Program-made: the position numbers and the translations under genes
Assembly: GCF_000374925.1 (NCBI RefSeq)
Contig: NZ_KB895541.1
Coordinates: 994,122 to 1,058,121, forward strand
Length of the DNA stretch: 64,000 bases
From: Arthrobacter sp. 131MFCol6.1
GTDB lineage: Bacteria; Actinomycetota; Actinomycetes; Actinomycetales; Micrococcaceae
Reading direction: 5' to 3'
The notes under the pieces: generated by a model
Seen by the model: only the letters and a program-made list of their open reading frames with translations
What the model was told of the DNA's origin: nothing
Database searches by the model: none
Shown here: positions 51,074 to 59,071 of the stretch, in pieces
How the letters are laid out: every line of letters starts with the position of its first letter
How positions within the stretch are numbered: the first letter of the stretch is position 1

Positions 51074-52783
51074 TCAGCCCTGCAGCGGGATGACCTCAAT
51101 CCCCCCGTGCTGATCGGCAACGACCAGGACCCGGGCCGCCGCCACACCCTCCAGTGCGGCCGCCAACCGGTTCTCTTGGGTCCCGGCATCGCCCGCGGCT
51201 TCCCCACCGGCAACGCCGGCAACATCGGCAACGCCGGCAACATCGGCAACGCCGGCAACATCGGCAACGCCGGCAGCACTGGCACCAGCACCGCCGTCGG
51301 CCCGCTTCCACACGGTGACGCCGGCCCCGGTGACCTCGTCGATGACTCGCCGCAGCGGTGCGGGGTCGGATCCCGCCACGAGGAACACGTGGCCGATGGT
51401 GCGCGGACGGACCGGACCGGCCGCGGCGAGCACGGCGCGGTCCTGCCGCCACACCGCAAAGTGGTACCCGAACACGAGTCCCGTGGCCACCAGAAGCCCC
51501 AGGGGTGCGCGGATCCGGTCCACGAGGCTTCCACCGCTGACATCGCCCAGGAAGAACTCGAACATCCGGAACCCGATCACCAGCAAGGTGACCACCGCCA
51601 CCACCGCGCTCAGGCCGAACACGGCCACCAGGTAGATCCGGCGCGCGTTCAGTCCGGCGCCGGTCGCCGACGACTGCTCCACGGGCCGCCACGCAAGCCA
51701 CCAGACCGGCCCGCCAACCAGGAGCGAGCTAATTCCCGCAAGCAGCAGCGTCCGCGCCCCGGCGCCGGCCAGCGGCGTCGCCGTCATCGCGAGGACCGAG
51801 TTGACGATCACGCCGATCCCGGACGCTGCCGCGACCAGGGCGACGCCGGAGGTCACCAGCCTGCCGCCCTGCAGCGTTGCCTCTGTGCGCCCGCGCGCGA
51901 TGTTGCGGTGGTAGACCCAGACGAGGCAGCCGATGGCGGCCGCGGACACAGCCGGCGCGAGTGGCTCCAGCAGGAGCTCCAGCGGTTCGGAACGGTCGAA
52001 CAGCAGGCGAAGGACCACGAAGAGCGCGACGCCGGCTCCGCCCAGGGTGAGAATGCCGGCGCCGAGCACCCCGACCGTGATGAGCGCGACGTCGGCCAGC
52101 CCGGTCTGCAGCCTCCGGCCGCCGTCGTGCTTCCAATGCCACCACCAGATAATGGTTCCGCCGACGGCCCAGACCAGGGATTGCAGCGCCGAAACCCACC
52201 ACGGCTTGCCCACCGACACCTCAGTCGCGGCTCCCCGCAGGGCGGCATCCAGCAGTGTGGATAGGGCTGAGACGGCGCCGCCCACGCCCAGCACGAGCCC
52301 CAGCACCGAGCCGAGCACCGTGGGGACGTCGGAGAGGTCTGTCGGGTTCTTCCGGGGGTGATGCCACATCCACCGGTGCCAGGCCAAGACCGCGGCCCAC
52401 ACCAGACCGGTGGCCAGCGACAGCCGCCATTCCAGCCCCTGGCCGCCGATCAGCGAAGACAGAGAGTTCAGCACGTTGGTGGCGGCGATGAGCAGGGCGA
52501 GCAGGTAGGCGCCAGCCAGGTAGAGACCCCAGCCGACGGCGGACCGTTCCTCCGGGTCGTCGAGCCGCCGCCATACCGCCCACCACAAGAGGGCAGCGAG
52601 CGGCCCGCCAATCAGGGCGAAAGCCAGCGAGCGGGCGAGCCCGGCGACGTCGTCCGAGGCCAGCTCCGTCCCCGCCACCAACAGGCGGCCGAGCAGTCCG
52701 CTGAGCCCGACGGCGGTGATCACCACCAGCGCGAACAGCAGCGCGTAGGTGATGAGCCGGCGCACAGTCCGTTGGGCGCTCAC
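51074..52783 (-). CDS. Large membrane protein with DUF5671-like repeats
   Basis: 569 aa from GTG 52783, coupled to the preceding gene by a GTGA overlap. Some 12 or more membrane helices come in repeated units with motifs such as YALLFALVVITAVGLSGLL, PLAALLWWAVWRRLDD, SLLVGGPVWWLAWRPVE and FGYHFAVWRQDR. I believe the repeats are DUF5671-type. The soluble C-terminus has a (AGVADV)n tract encoded by 18-bp tandem repeats at 51212-51274. No transporter motif seen. It may work with the single-helix protein encoded just upstream. Confidence 0.7.
   Translation of the reverse strand: MSAQRTVRRLITYALLFALVVITAVGLSGLLGRLLVAGTELASDDVAGLARSLAFALIGGPLAALLWWAVWRRLDDPEERSAVGWGLYLAGAYLLALLIAATNVLNSLSSLIGGQGLEWRLSLATGLVWAAVLAWHRWMWHHPRKNPTDLSDVPTVLGSVLGLVLGVGGAVSALSTLLDAALRGAATEVSVGKPWWVSALQSLVWAVGGTIIWWWHWKHDGGRRLQTGLADVALITVGVLGAGILTLGGAGVALFVVLRLLFDRSEPLELLLEPLAPAVSAAAIGCLVWVYHRNIARGRTEATLQGGRLVTSGVALVAAASGIGVIVNSVLAMTATPLAGAGARTLLLAGISSLLVGGPVWWLAWRPVEQSSATGAGLNARRIYLVAVFGLSAVVAVVTLLVIGFRMFEFFLGDVSGGSLVDRIRAPLGLLVATGLVFGYHFAVWRQDRAVLAAAGPVRPRTIGHVFLVAGSDPAPLRRVIDEVTGAGVTVWKRADGGAGASAAGVADVAGVADVAGVADVAGVAGGEAAGDAGTQENRLAAALEGVAAARVLVVADQHGGIEVIPLQG
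51212..51274. repeat. 18-bp tandem repeat inside a membrane protein gene
   Basis: Three and a half copies of AACGCCGGCAACATCGGC in tandem. On the coding (reverse) strand each unit gives ADVAGV. Because 18 is a multiple of three, copy-number change keeps the frame. Confidence 0.9.
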
Positions 52784-53310
52784 TGCTTCACCTGGCCCGG
52801 GCACACTGTCAGCTGCCAGGGTGCGGTGTCGATCAGCCAGCCGTTGCCCGACCGAACGAGGTCGAACGCGTCCTCCACCTGGTATTCGGCACTGCCAAAG
52901 GGGCCGCCCGGCTCGGACACAGTGATGAGCACCCTCACGTCCGCGGATTCCGGCCGCTCGGTGGTAGATACCAGCGTGACTCGCAAATTCCGGGCCGTGG
53001 GGCGGGCGTCGGGTGTGCACTTGCTCCGGGCGGCTGGCGTCAGGTAGGCGGAGGCGGCCGCCTCATCCCCGGCAATGACGGCGGCGGCATAGCGCTGTGC
53101 GACGCCGGCGGGCGTTGACTCGGCCAGGGGCGCAGGTTCCCCGCGGGTGAAGACAACTGCCAGCGCGATGATCACGATCACCGCGATCGCGGCCAGGATG
53201 GCCAGCAGGGTCCGGTCAGGCCTGGTGCGGCGCGGCTCCCCCGGCTCCTCCGGCTTCTCCGGCTTCTCCGGGCCGGGTTCCTCCGGCGGTCCTTCAGGCT
53301 GCGGGCTCAT
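52780..53310 (-). CDS. Single-helix membrane protein, 176 aa
   Basis: From ATG 53310. A cytoplasmic Pro/Glu-rich stretch (EGPPEEPGPEKPEKPEEPGE) and one membrane helix (TLLAILAAIAVIVIIALAVV) lead to an extracellular NTF2/DUF4878-like domain (VAQRYAAAVIAGDEAAASAYL, YQVEDAFDLVRSGNGWLIDT). Two cysteines (SKCTPD, LTVCPG) may form a disulfide. The downstream large membrane protein overlaps its stop, so they are likely partners. Confidence 0.75.
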   Translation of the reverse strand: MSPQPEGPPEEPGPEKPEKPEEPGEPRRTRPDRTLLAILAAIAVIVIIALAVVFTRGEPAPLAESTPAGVAQRYAAAVIAGDEAAASAYLTPAARSKCTPDARPTARNLRVTLVSTTERPESADVRVLITVSEPGGPFGSAEYQVEDAFDLVRSGNGWLIDTAPWQLTVCPGQVKQ

Positions 53311-53414
53311 GCCGCAAGTATGGACGCTGGTCCAGCGAACGGTCACGATGTCTTTCGTCCCCTTTCCGCGGCGTCCGCGTCGACGCAGCCGAAGCCAGCC
53401 ACTACGCTCGGAAA

Positions 53415-54869
53415 ATGGGATTCATGCGCAAAGCCCTCGCCGCTGCGGTTGTGCTGATGGCCGGCCTTCTCGGCGGGGCCCCCGCGGCGCTCGCCGTGAC
53501 GCCGACCGCCGTCGTGGTTGAAGACCGCGCCGGGGTATTGGACCAGCGGACGCTGCTGCCGGCGGTACAGGCCACCGACTTTTATGAGCCCACCAAAGTT
53601 GCGGTCTACACGTACAACGGCACGGCCGCCGACAATCTGAACGAAGAAGTCCTGCGGTTCGCCCGCACCGAACATCCCGAATGGATCAGCGCCGACGGGC
53701 AGAAGTGGGCAGACGGGCTGTTCATCTTCGCCCTCGATCCGGTGGGCCGGCATGTGGGGACGTACATGGGCGAGGACCGGAAAGTCTCCCTTGAACAGCG
53801 CGAGGACATCCAGAACGCCGCCAAGGAGCTCCTTCGCGATGCGCAGTGGACCGAGGGCACCATTGCCGGGATCCGCCGCGGTGCCGAACTCATCAACCAG
53901 CCGTGGTACCGGTCCACGGCTTTCCTCGTCACAGCCTGGGCGGCAGTGGCCGCCGCAGTCTGCGCAGCCGCGGCATGGCTGATCGTGCGGTGGCGGACCA
54001 GGGTGTCCAGCCGGAAGGAACTGGCCCGGGGCGACGCCAGCTACGCCAATGTCAGCATGGACCTGCAGGTGACCGAGCTCAACGCCAGCACTATTCCCGA
54101 GTCGTCCCGGTACGGGAGCACGGTGCTCGAAAAACACCGCACATTCGTGAACCGCTACGGTGCAGCCACCGAACTATCCAACCAGGTACACGCCCTCAGC
54201 AGCCGGGACCTGAGCCGCCGGCCCAACCTCAAACTGGTCCGGAGTTACGCCGACACCGCCGCCGAACTCGACGCGCTGGACGACGTGATCGCCGATACCA
54301 ATGCCTTGCTCAACCGAGGCTCGTCCTGGCCTGCCGCTTGGGACCGCCAGCTCGCGCCGTTCCGCAGTGACCTGGACGGCGTGGAAGACCTGCTGAGCCA
54401 GCGCCGCGCCGAGGGAACCTCAGCGACGGCAGCGGCCCTGCGGTCCTTCCGCGACGAAAGCCAACGTGACATGGAGCGCTGGTCGGCGGAACTGGCGGAC
54501 GGCTCAATCACACCCGAAACGGCGCTGGACCGGTTGCGTGACGCCCGGACCCACCTCTCGGAGCTGCTGAAGAAACACGCCGACACCCTGATCCAGGCCT
54601 TTGCCCGCAATGAGAAGGAAGCCGGGCTGATGCGCGAGGAAATGGACAGCGCGCAGGCGGGAGCGAAGGCAAAATACGGCCGCACATACGAGCCGAGCAT
54701 CCTCGGAACGGTGTACCCGTCCTACTACTTCTTCTCAGTCCCGAGCTTCAACACCGGCTTCACCAGCGGCGTCAGCAGTGTCAGTAGCGCGCGCGGCGGC
54801 GGCACCACCACGGGGTACGGGTCCAGCGGCGGAAGCTTCTCCGGGTCCGGGAGCTCATCAAGTTTCTAA
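53415..54869 (+). CDS. DUF5129/TPM-like surface protein
   Basis: 484 aa. A signal peptide (ALAAAVVLMAGLLGGAPAALA) precedes a TPM-like extracytoplasmic domain (VVVEDRAGVLDQRTLLPAVQ, EWISADGQKWADGLFIFALDP). A membrane helix (STAFLVTAWAAVAAAVCAAAAWLIV) follows, then a coiled, charged cytoplasmic region. The C-terminus is Gly/Ser-rich (GGSFSGSGSSSSF), which is usual for TPM proteins. I think it is the DUF5129 group seen in Arthrobacter; role unknown, possibly membrane or envelope maintenance. Confidence 0.78.
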   Translation: MGFMRKALAAAVVLMAGLLGGAPAALAVTPTAVVVEDRAGVLDQRTLLPAVQATDFYEPTKVAVYTYNGTAADNLNEEVLRFARTEHPEWISADGQKWADGLFIFALDPVGRHVGTYMGEDRKVSLEQREDIQNAAKELLRDAQWTEGTIAGIRRGAELINQPWYRSTAFLVTAWAAVAAAVCAAAAWLIVRWRTRVSSRKELARGDASYANVSMDLQVTELNASTIPESSRYGSTVLEKHRTFVNRYGAATELSNQVHALSSRDLSRRPNLKLVRSYADTAAELDALDDVIADTNALLNRGSSWPAAWDRQLAPFRSDLDGVEDLLSQRRAEGTSATAAALRSFRDESQRDMERWSAELADGSITPETALDRLRDARTHLSELLKKHADTLIQAFARNEKEAGLMREEMDSAQAGAKAKYGRTYEPSILGTVYPSYYFFSVPSFNTGFTSGVSSVSSARGGGTTTGYGSSGGSFSGSGSSSSF

Positions 54870-54921
54870 GGCCACGTTTCCTGGGCCCACTCCTTGGGGC
54901 CGTACTCCCGGGCCCTTACTC

Positions 54922-55116
54922 CTAGGGCTCGGTCCCGGGCCGTTCGACGGCGAAATCACCACCGGGGAACATGATCGTCTCGTGCCCGTCGTCAAACCTG
55001 ACGAGGTACGGCGGGGCACCATCGACCCCCCTGACCTCAACGATCTGGCCGTGTCGGTCCGTGGATTCGACCGTGGTTCCCCGGATGACAATGCGGTCCC
55101 CTGCGACTGCTTTCAT
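54922..55116 (-). CDS. DUF1918 domain protein
   Basis: 64 aa. MKAVAGDRIVIRGTTVESTD and YLVRFDDGHETIMFPGGDF are the recognisable DUF1918 pattern, a small SH3-like barrel of unknown function common in actinobacteria. ATG 55116 with AGGTG upstream; a GTG at 55125 is in frame. Confidence 0.88.
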   Translation of the reverse strand: MKAVAGDRIVIRGTTVESTDRHGQIVEVRGVDGAPPYLVRFDDGHETIMFPGGDFAVERPGTEP

Positions 55117-55214
55117 GGCGATCACCTGTATCTCTATTGACGCCTCTGTGCCCGAAGATCATTATGACTCTTGACGGTGGGGGGCGCCATGGCCTTGGAC
55201 TGAGGAGCCGTGCC

Positions 55215-55415
55215 GTGAACACCATCCGGGCATTTTCCACTGCAGAAAAAGCATTCAGCACCCATTTCCCCGAGTTCGGTTCCGCCGCCGGACCGCGTCG
55301 CCCGATCTCCTCGCTTCCCGGGCTCGTCGGTCCGGGCCACCGGCGACGCCGGCCCGGTGGTCGCCAATCCGCGGGCCCGGGCAACATGGTGGAGCCTGCG
55401 GGGTACCGGCCGTGA
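55215..55415 (+). CDS. Possible small leader gene of the RND operon, 66 aa
   Basis: GTG 55215 has GAGGAG 7 nt upstream, a strong ribosome site, and the frame ends TGA at 55413-55415, overlapping the ATG of the first RND gene (TGATG). This is the geometry of translational coupling. The product is basic, Pro/Arg/Gly-rich (GHRRRRPGGRQSAGPG), with no domain recognised, and third-position GC is lower than in neighbours, so it may be a leader peptide or not translated at all. Confidence 0.35.
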   Translation: MNTIRAFSTAEKAFSTHFPEFGSAAGPRRPISSLPGLVGPGHRRRRPGGRQSAGPGNMVEPAGYRP

Positions 55416-58400
55416 TGGGCGCAATTCTCCGCTGGGTTCTGCAGTTCCGGATTCTGGTCCTGGCAGCGGCCGCGGGAATCCTGGCCCTCGGGCTCACCAG
55501 CCTGCCGAGCATGTCCGTGGACGCCTTCCCGGAATTCGCCCCGCCCCAGGTGGAGATCCAGACCGAAGCCCTGGGACTGTCGGCCGCCGAGGTTGAGCAG
55601 CTCATCACCTCACCCATGGAAGCCGACCTGCTGAACGGGGTCGCTTGGGTGGAGGCCATCAGGTCCAAATCCGTCCCCGGCCTGTCCTCGATCCAGATGG
55701 TTTTCAAGCCGGGGACCGACCTCCTCCGCGCACGCCAGCTGGTCTCGGAACGGCTAACCCAGGCACGCGCACTGCCCAACGTTTCGGCGGCGCCGGTGCT
55801 GATGCAGCCGCTGTCCTCGACCAGCCGGGTCATGATGATCCGGCTGACCTCCAAGGACATGTCGGCCATCGACATGTCCGTCCTGGCCCGCTGGACCATG
55901 AAGCCCGGGCTCCTGGCCGTGCCGGGCGTCGCCAACGTGGCGATCTGGGGCCAGCGCGACCAGCAGCTCCAGGTCCTGGTGGACCCGGCGCGGCTCGAAG
56001 CCAAGGGCGTCACGCTGGACGAAATCATCAAGACGACCGGCAACTCCGTGTGGGTCTCGCCACTGAGCTACCTGGAGGCATCCACACCCGGCACCGGCGG
56101 CTTCTTTGAGACGGGCCACCAGCGGATCGGGGTCCAGCATGTCCTGCCGATCACCACACCGGAGGACCTGGGCCAGGTCCCCGTCCAGGGTGCGCCAGGC
56201 CATCTCCTGCTCAAAGACGTCGCCACGGTGTCAACGGATCACCAGCCGCTGATCGGCGACGCCCTGCTAAGCAAGGAAGCCGAGCTGTTGCTGGTCATCG
56301 AGAAATTCCCGGAGACCAACACGATGGACGTGACCCGGGGCGTTGACGAGGCCCTGCACGCCCTCCAGCCCGGCCTGCCCGGCGTCGCGATAGATACCAG
56401 CGTCTACCGGCAGGCGTCCTTTATCGACGAAGAGATCGGGACGCTCGGCGCCGCCCTGCTGGTGACGCTGCTGCTCATTGTCGCCATGTTTGGGGCCTTC
56501 TTCCGTTCCTGGCGCACCGCCTTGATCAGCCTCATCACGATCCCGGTGTCGCTGACCGCGGCGGCGCTGGTGCTCGATTGGCGCGGCACCGGGATAAACA
56601 CCATGGTCATGGCCGGCCTGGTGCTGGCCCTGGCGGTCATCGTGGGAGACGTCGCGGAAGACCTCAGCGGCATCGCCCGGGCACGGAGGGCCGAGGCCAG
56701 GTCCCGCCGCGAACCTTCCGACGGCGGGACGGAGTCTACGCCGGCACAGGACAGGCAGCCGCGCGATTCAGTGATCCCGGCCGCCCTGCGGGCAGCCCGC
56801 ACACCAATGCTCTACTCACTGCTGATCATGGCTTTGGCCCTCACGCCCGCGCTGTTCATCCCGGGTGAGAACGGTGCCCTGTTCGGACCTCTGGTCCAGA
56901 GCTACCTGATTGCCCTGATTGTCTCGATGATCATCGCCCTCACGGTCACTGCAGCCCTCGCGTTCGTCCTTCCGGCGGCATCCAAGACCCCGGAGCGGCG
57001 GTCCCTCCGGCGGCTTGAAGGCGCGTACGGCAGGTACGTGAAGCGTTTGGCAGGGAAAACCCGGTGGGTATTCGCCGCCGCCGCGGTGGTGGCGCTGGCC
57101 GGACTGGCGCTCGCTCCCCAGCTGGCCGGGACCCATCCAGTGGTGCCCGTCCTGGCGGACAAGACCCTGGTAGTGCACTGGAGCGCGATAGCCGGCACCT
57201 CCGACCAGGAAATGAGCCGGATCACCGAGGCGGCAGCCGACGAACTGCGCACGCTGCAAGGGGTGGCCAACGTTGGAGGACACATCGGACGCGCGATCAC
57301 CTCCGACCAGGTCGGCGACGTCAGCTCCGGCGAGCTGTGGGTGACCGTGGCCCCGGACGCGGCGTACGCCGACACTGCCGCCGCCGTCGACCGCGTGATC
57401 GCCGGCTATGCAGGCCTGACCAGCAAAGTCTCCACCTATCCGCAGGAACGCATCGACCAGATCCGGGAAGAAGCCGACAGTGGGTTTGCCGTCCGGGTCT
57501 TCGGACTCGACCCGACGATCCTGCGGCAGAAGGCGGCGGAGGTCCAAACAATCCTGGAGCACACCGCCGGAGTGGCCAATCCCCACGTCGACCTGCCCGC
57601 CGAACAGCCCATCGCGGAAGTCAAGGTGGACCTCGCCGCGGCCCAAAAGGCCGGCGTCGTCCCCGGCGACGTCCGACGCGCGGCAGCCGCCCTGCTGCAG
57701 GGCATCGAGGTCGGCAACCTGTACGAACAGCAGAAAGTCTTCTCCGTCATCGTCAAGGGCGCCGCGGCCACCCGCAACAGCCTGGACAGCGTCCGCAACC
57801 TGGTCATCGACACTCCCGACGGCGGCCACGCCCGCCTCGGCGACATCGCACAAGTGACCATGGTCGGGAACGAGTCCGTGATCCTGCACGATGACACCTC
57901 GCGCCGCATCGATGTGAAAGCCGACATCCAGGGGCGCCCCCTGGCCGACATCCAGCGTGACATCAACGCGGCCCTGCAGCAGATGCAGTTCCCGATGGCG
58001 TACCACGCCGAGATCCTCACCCAGTACGCCCAGCAGCAAAGCAACTACCAGTGGCTCTGGCTGCTCGCGGCAGTCGCCGCGGCCGGCATCCTGGTGTTGC
58101 TGCAAACGGCGACGGGGAGTTGGCGGCTCGCCGCCCCGCTCTTCCTGGGCCTGATCCTGGCACTGTCCGGCGGCGCGCTGGCCGCTCAGGCCACCGGCGG
58201 CGTCAACGCGCTGGTCGCCCTGGTCGCCTTCGCCGCAGTCCTGGGAATCGCTGTCCGCGGCGCCCTCCTGCTGGCAGGCCACGTCCGGGACCTGCGGGCA
58301 ACAAATGCTTCGGCCCCCTGGCAGGCGCTGGTGGTCCGCGGAAGCAGGGAGCGGCTGGGACCTGTCCTGATGTCGACCGTGATAACGGCGCTGGCGCTAG

Positions 58401-58606
58401 TGCCCCTGGTCCTGCTGGGCGGGGTCGTCGGAACGGAAATCATCCTGCCGCTTGCCGTGATCATCTGGGGCGGCCTGCTGACAACAACGTTCTTCACGCT
58501 GTTTGTGGTGCCCGCTGTGCTGCTTCGGTTCGAGCCCCAGCAGGCGCCCAGCCCGCCGGCCGGCCAAGGCACCGCCGCACCAACTGAAAGTCGGGATGCG
58601 TCATGA
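55415..58606 (+). CDS. RND efflux permease, CusA/CzcA-like, with degenerate transport motifs
   Basis: 1063 aa from ATG 55415 (a GTG at 55412 is in frame). The full RND layout is present: first helix LRWVLQFRILVLAAAAGIL, first porter loop (MSVDAFPEFAPPQVEIQT), a hydrophobic block at about 350-500, second loop, and final helices. It is a paralogue of the permease at 59072 (shared EIRSK/AIRSKSVPxLSSI, GTDLLxARQLVSER). But where the TM4 proton site normally has Asp-Asp it reads VIVGDVAEDLSG (Gly411-Asp412), and the TM10 RNGI-type motif is GIAVRGALLLAGH. It may therefore be the structural, non-translocating half of a hetero-oligomer. Ends in an ATGA overlap with the adaptor gene. Confidence 0.9.
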   Translation: MGAILRWVLQFRILVLAAAAGILALGLTSLPSMSVDAFPEFAPPQVEIQTEALGLSAAEVEQLITSPMEADLLNGVAWVEAIRSKSVPGLSSIQMVFKPGTDLLRARQLVSERLTQARALPNVSAAPVLMQPLSSTSRVMMIRLTSKDMSAIDMSVLARWTMKPGLLAVPGVANVAIWGQRDQQLQVLVDPARLEAKGVTLDEIIKTTGNSVWVSPLSYLEASTPGTGGFFETGHQRIGVQHVLPITTPEDLGQVPVQGAPGHLLLKDVATVSTDHQPLIGDALLSKEAELLLVIEKFPETNTMDVTRGVDEALHALQPGLPGVAIDTSVYRQASFIDEEIGTLGAALLVTLLLIVAMFGAFFRSWRTALISLITIPVSLTAAALVLDWRGTGINTMVMAGLVLALAVIVGDVAEDLSGIARARRAEARSRREPSDGGTESTPAQDRQPRDSVIPAALRAARTPMLYSLLIMALALTPALFIPGENGALFGPLVQSYLIALIVSMIIALTVTAALAFVLPAASKTPERRSLRRLEGAYGRYVKRLAGKTRWVFAAAAVVALAGLALAPQLAGTHPVVPVLADKTLVVHWSAIAGTSDQEMSRITEAAADELRTLQGVANVGGHIGRAITSDQVGDVSSGELWVTVAPDAAYADTAAAVDRVIAGYAGLTSKVSTYPQERIDQIREEADSGFAVRVFGLDPTILRQKAAEVQTILEHTAGVANPHVDLPAEQPIAEVKVDLAAAQKAGVVPGDVRRAAAALLQGIEVGNLYEQQKVFSVIVKGAAATRNSLDSVRNLVIDTPDGGHARLGDIAQVTMVGNESVILHDDTSRRIDVKADIQGRPLADIQRDINAALQQMQFPMAYHAEILTQYAQQQSNYQWLWLLAAVAAAGILVLLQTATGSWRLAAPLFLGLILALSGGALAAQATGGVNALVALVAFAAVLGIAVRGALLLAGHVRDLRATNASAPWQALVVRGSRERLGPVLMSTVITALALVPLVLLGGVVGTEIILPLAVIIWGGLLTTTFFTLFVVPAVLLRFEPQQAPSPPAGQGTAAPTESRDAS

Positions 58607-59070
58607 ACTCCACACTTTCGCCGCGGGGTAACAAGGTCGCGGTTTTCATCATCGCGCTGATCGTGACGGTGTTCACGGCGCTCTCGGCCACAGGTTGCGC
58701 CCAGGCGCCGGAGGCCGCACCCTCCGAAGGCGAACCGGCGGAGATCGCTGAAGTCCCCGGCACGGATCTTCACCGGCTCACCCTCACGGACCACGCCGTC
58801 GAACGGGTCGGGATCGCCACGGCGGTGACTGCAGTGGATCCCCAGACCGGGAAACTCACTGTCCCCTACGGTGCCATCCTGTACGACAGCTCGGGCAAGG
58901 CATGGGTCTACACCAACCCTGAGCCCCGGGTCTACGTCCGCCAATCCATCACGGTCCAGCGCATCAACGGCGACGTTGCCGTCCTGACGGACGGGCCGCC
59001 GGCAGGGACCGTGGTAGTCACCACAGGTGCCGAGGAACTTCTCGGCACCGAATTCGATACGGCCGAGTGA
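58603..59070 (+). CDS. Miniature RND adaptor lipoprotein
   Basis: 155 aa. Lipobox LSATGCAQAPE with Cys32 anchors it outside the membrane. The remainder matches only the C-terminal barrel and membrane-proximal part of CusB/HlyD-family adaptors: GKLTVPYGAILYDSSGKAWV, then ITVQRINGDVAVLTDGPPAG and VVVTTGAEELLGTEFD. The long coiled-coil hairpin and the lipoyl domain, which reach a TolC channel in Gram-negatives, are missing; this makes sense in a cell without outer membrane. Overlaps the first RND gene by ATGA and ends 1 nt before the second. Confidence 0.8.
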   Translation: MNSTLSPRGNKVAVFIIALIVTVFTALSATGCAQAPEAAPSEGEPAEIAEVPGTDLHRLTLTDHAVERVGIATAVTAVDPQTGKLTVPYGAILYDSSGKAWVYTNPEPRVYVRQSITVQRINGDVAVLTDGPPAGTVVVTTGAEELLGTEFDTAE

Positions 59071-59071
59071 C

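Noticed and set aside
51212..51274. Short regular repeats as a CRISPR array
   Set aside because: Units are directly joined without spacers and lie in frame within a membrane protein gene.
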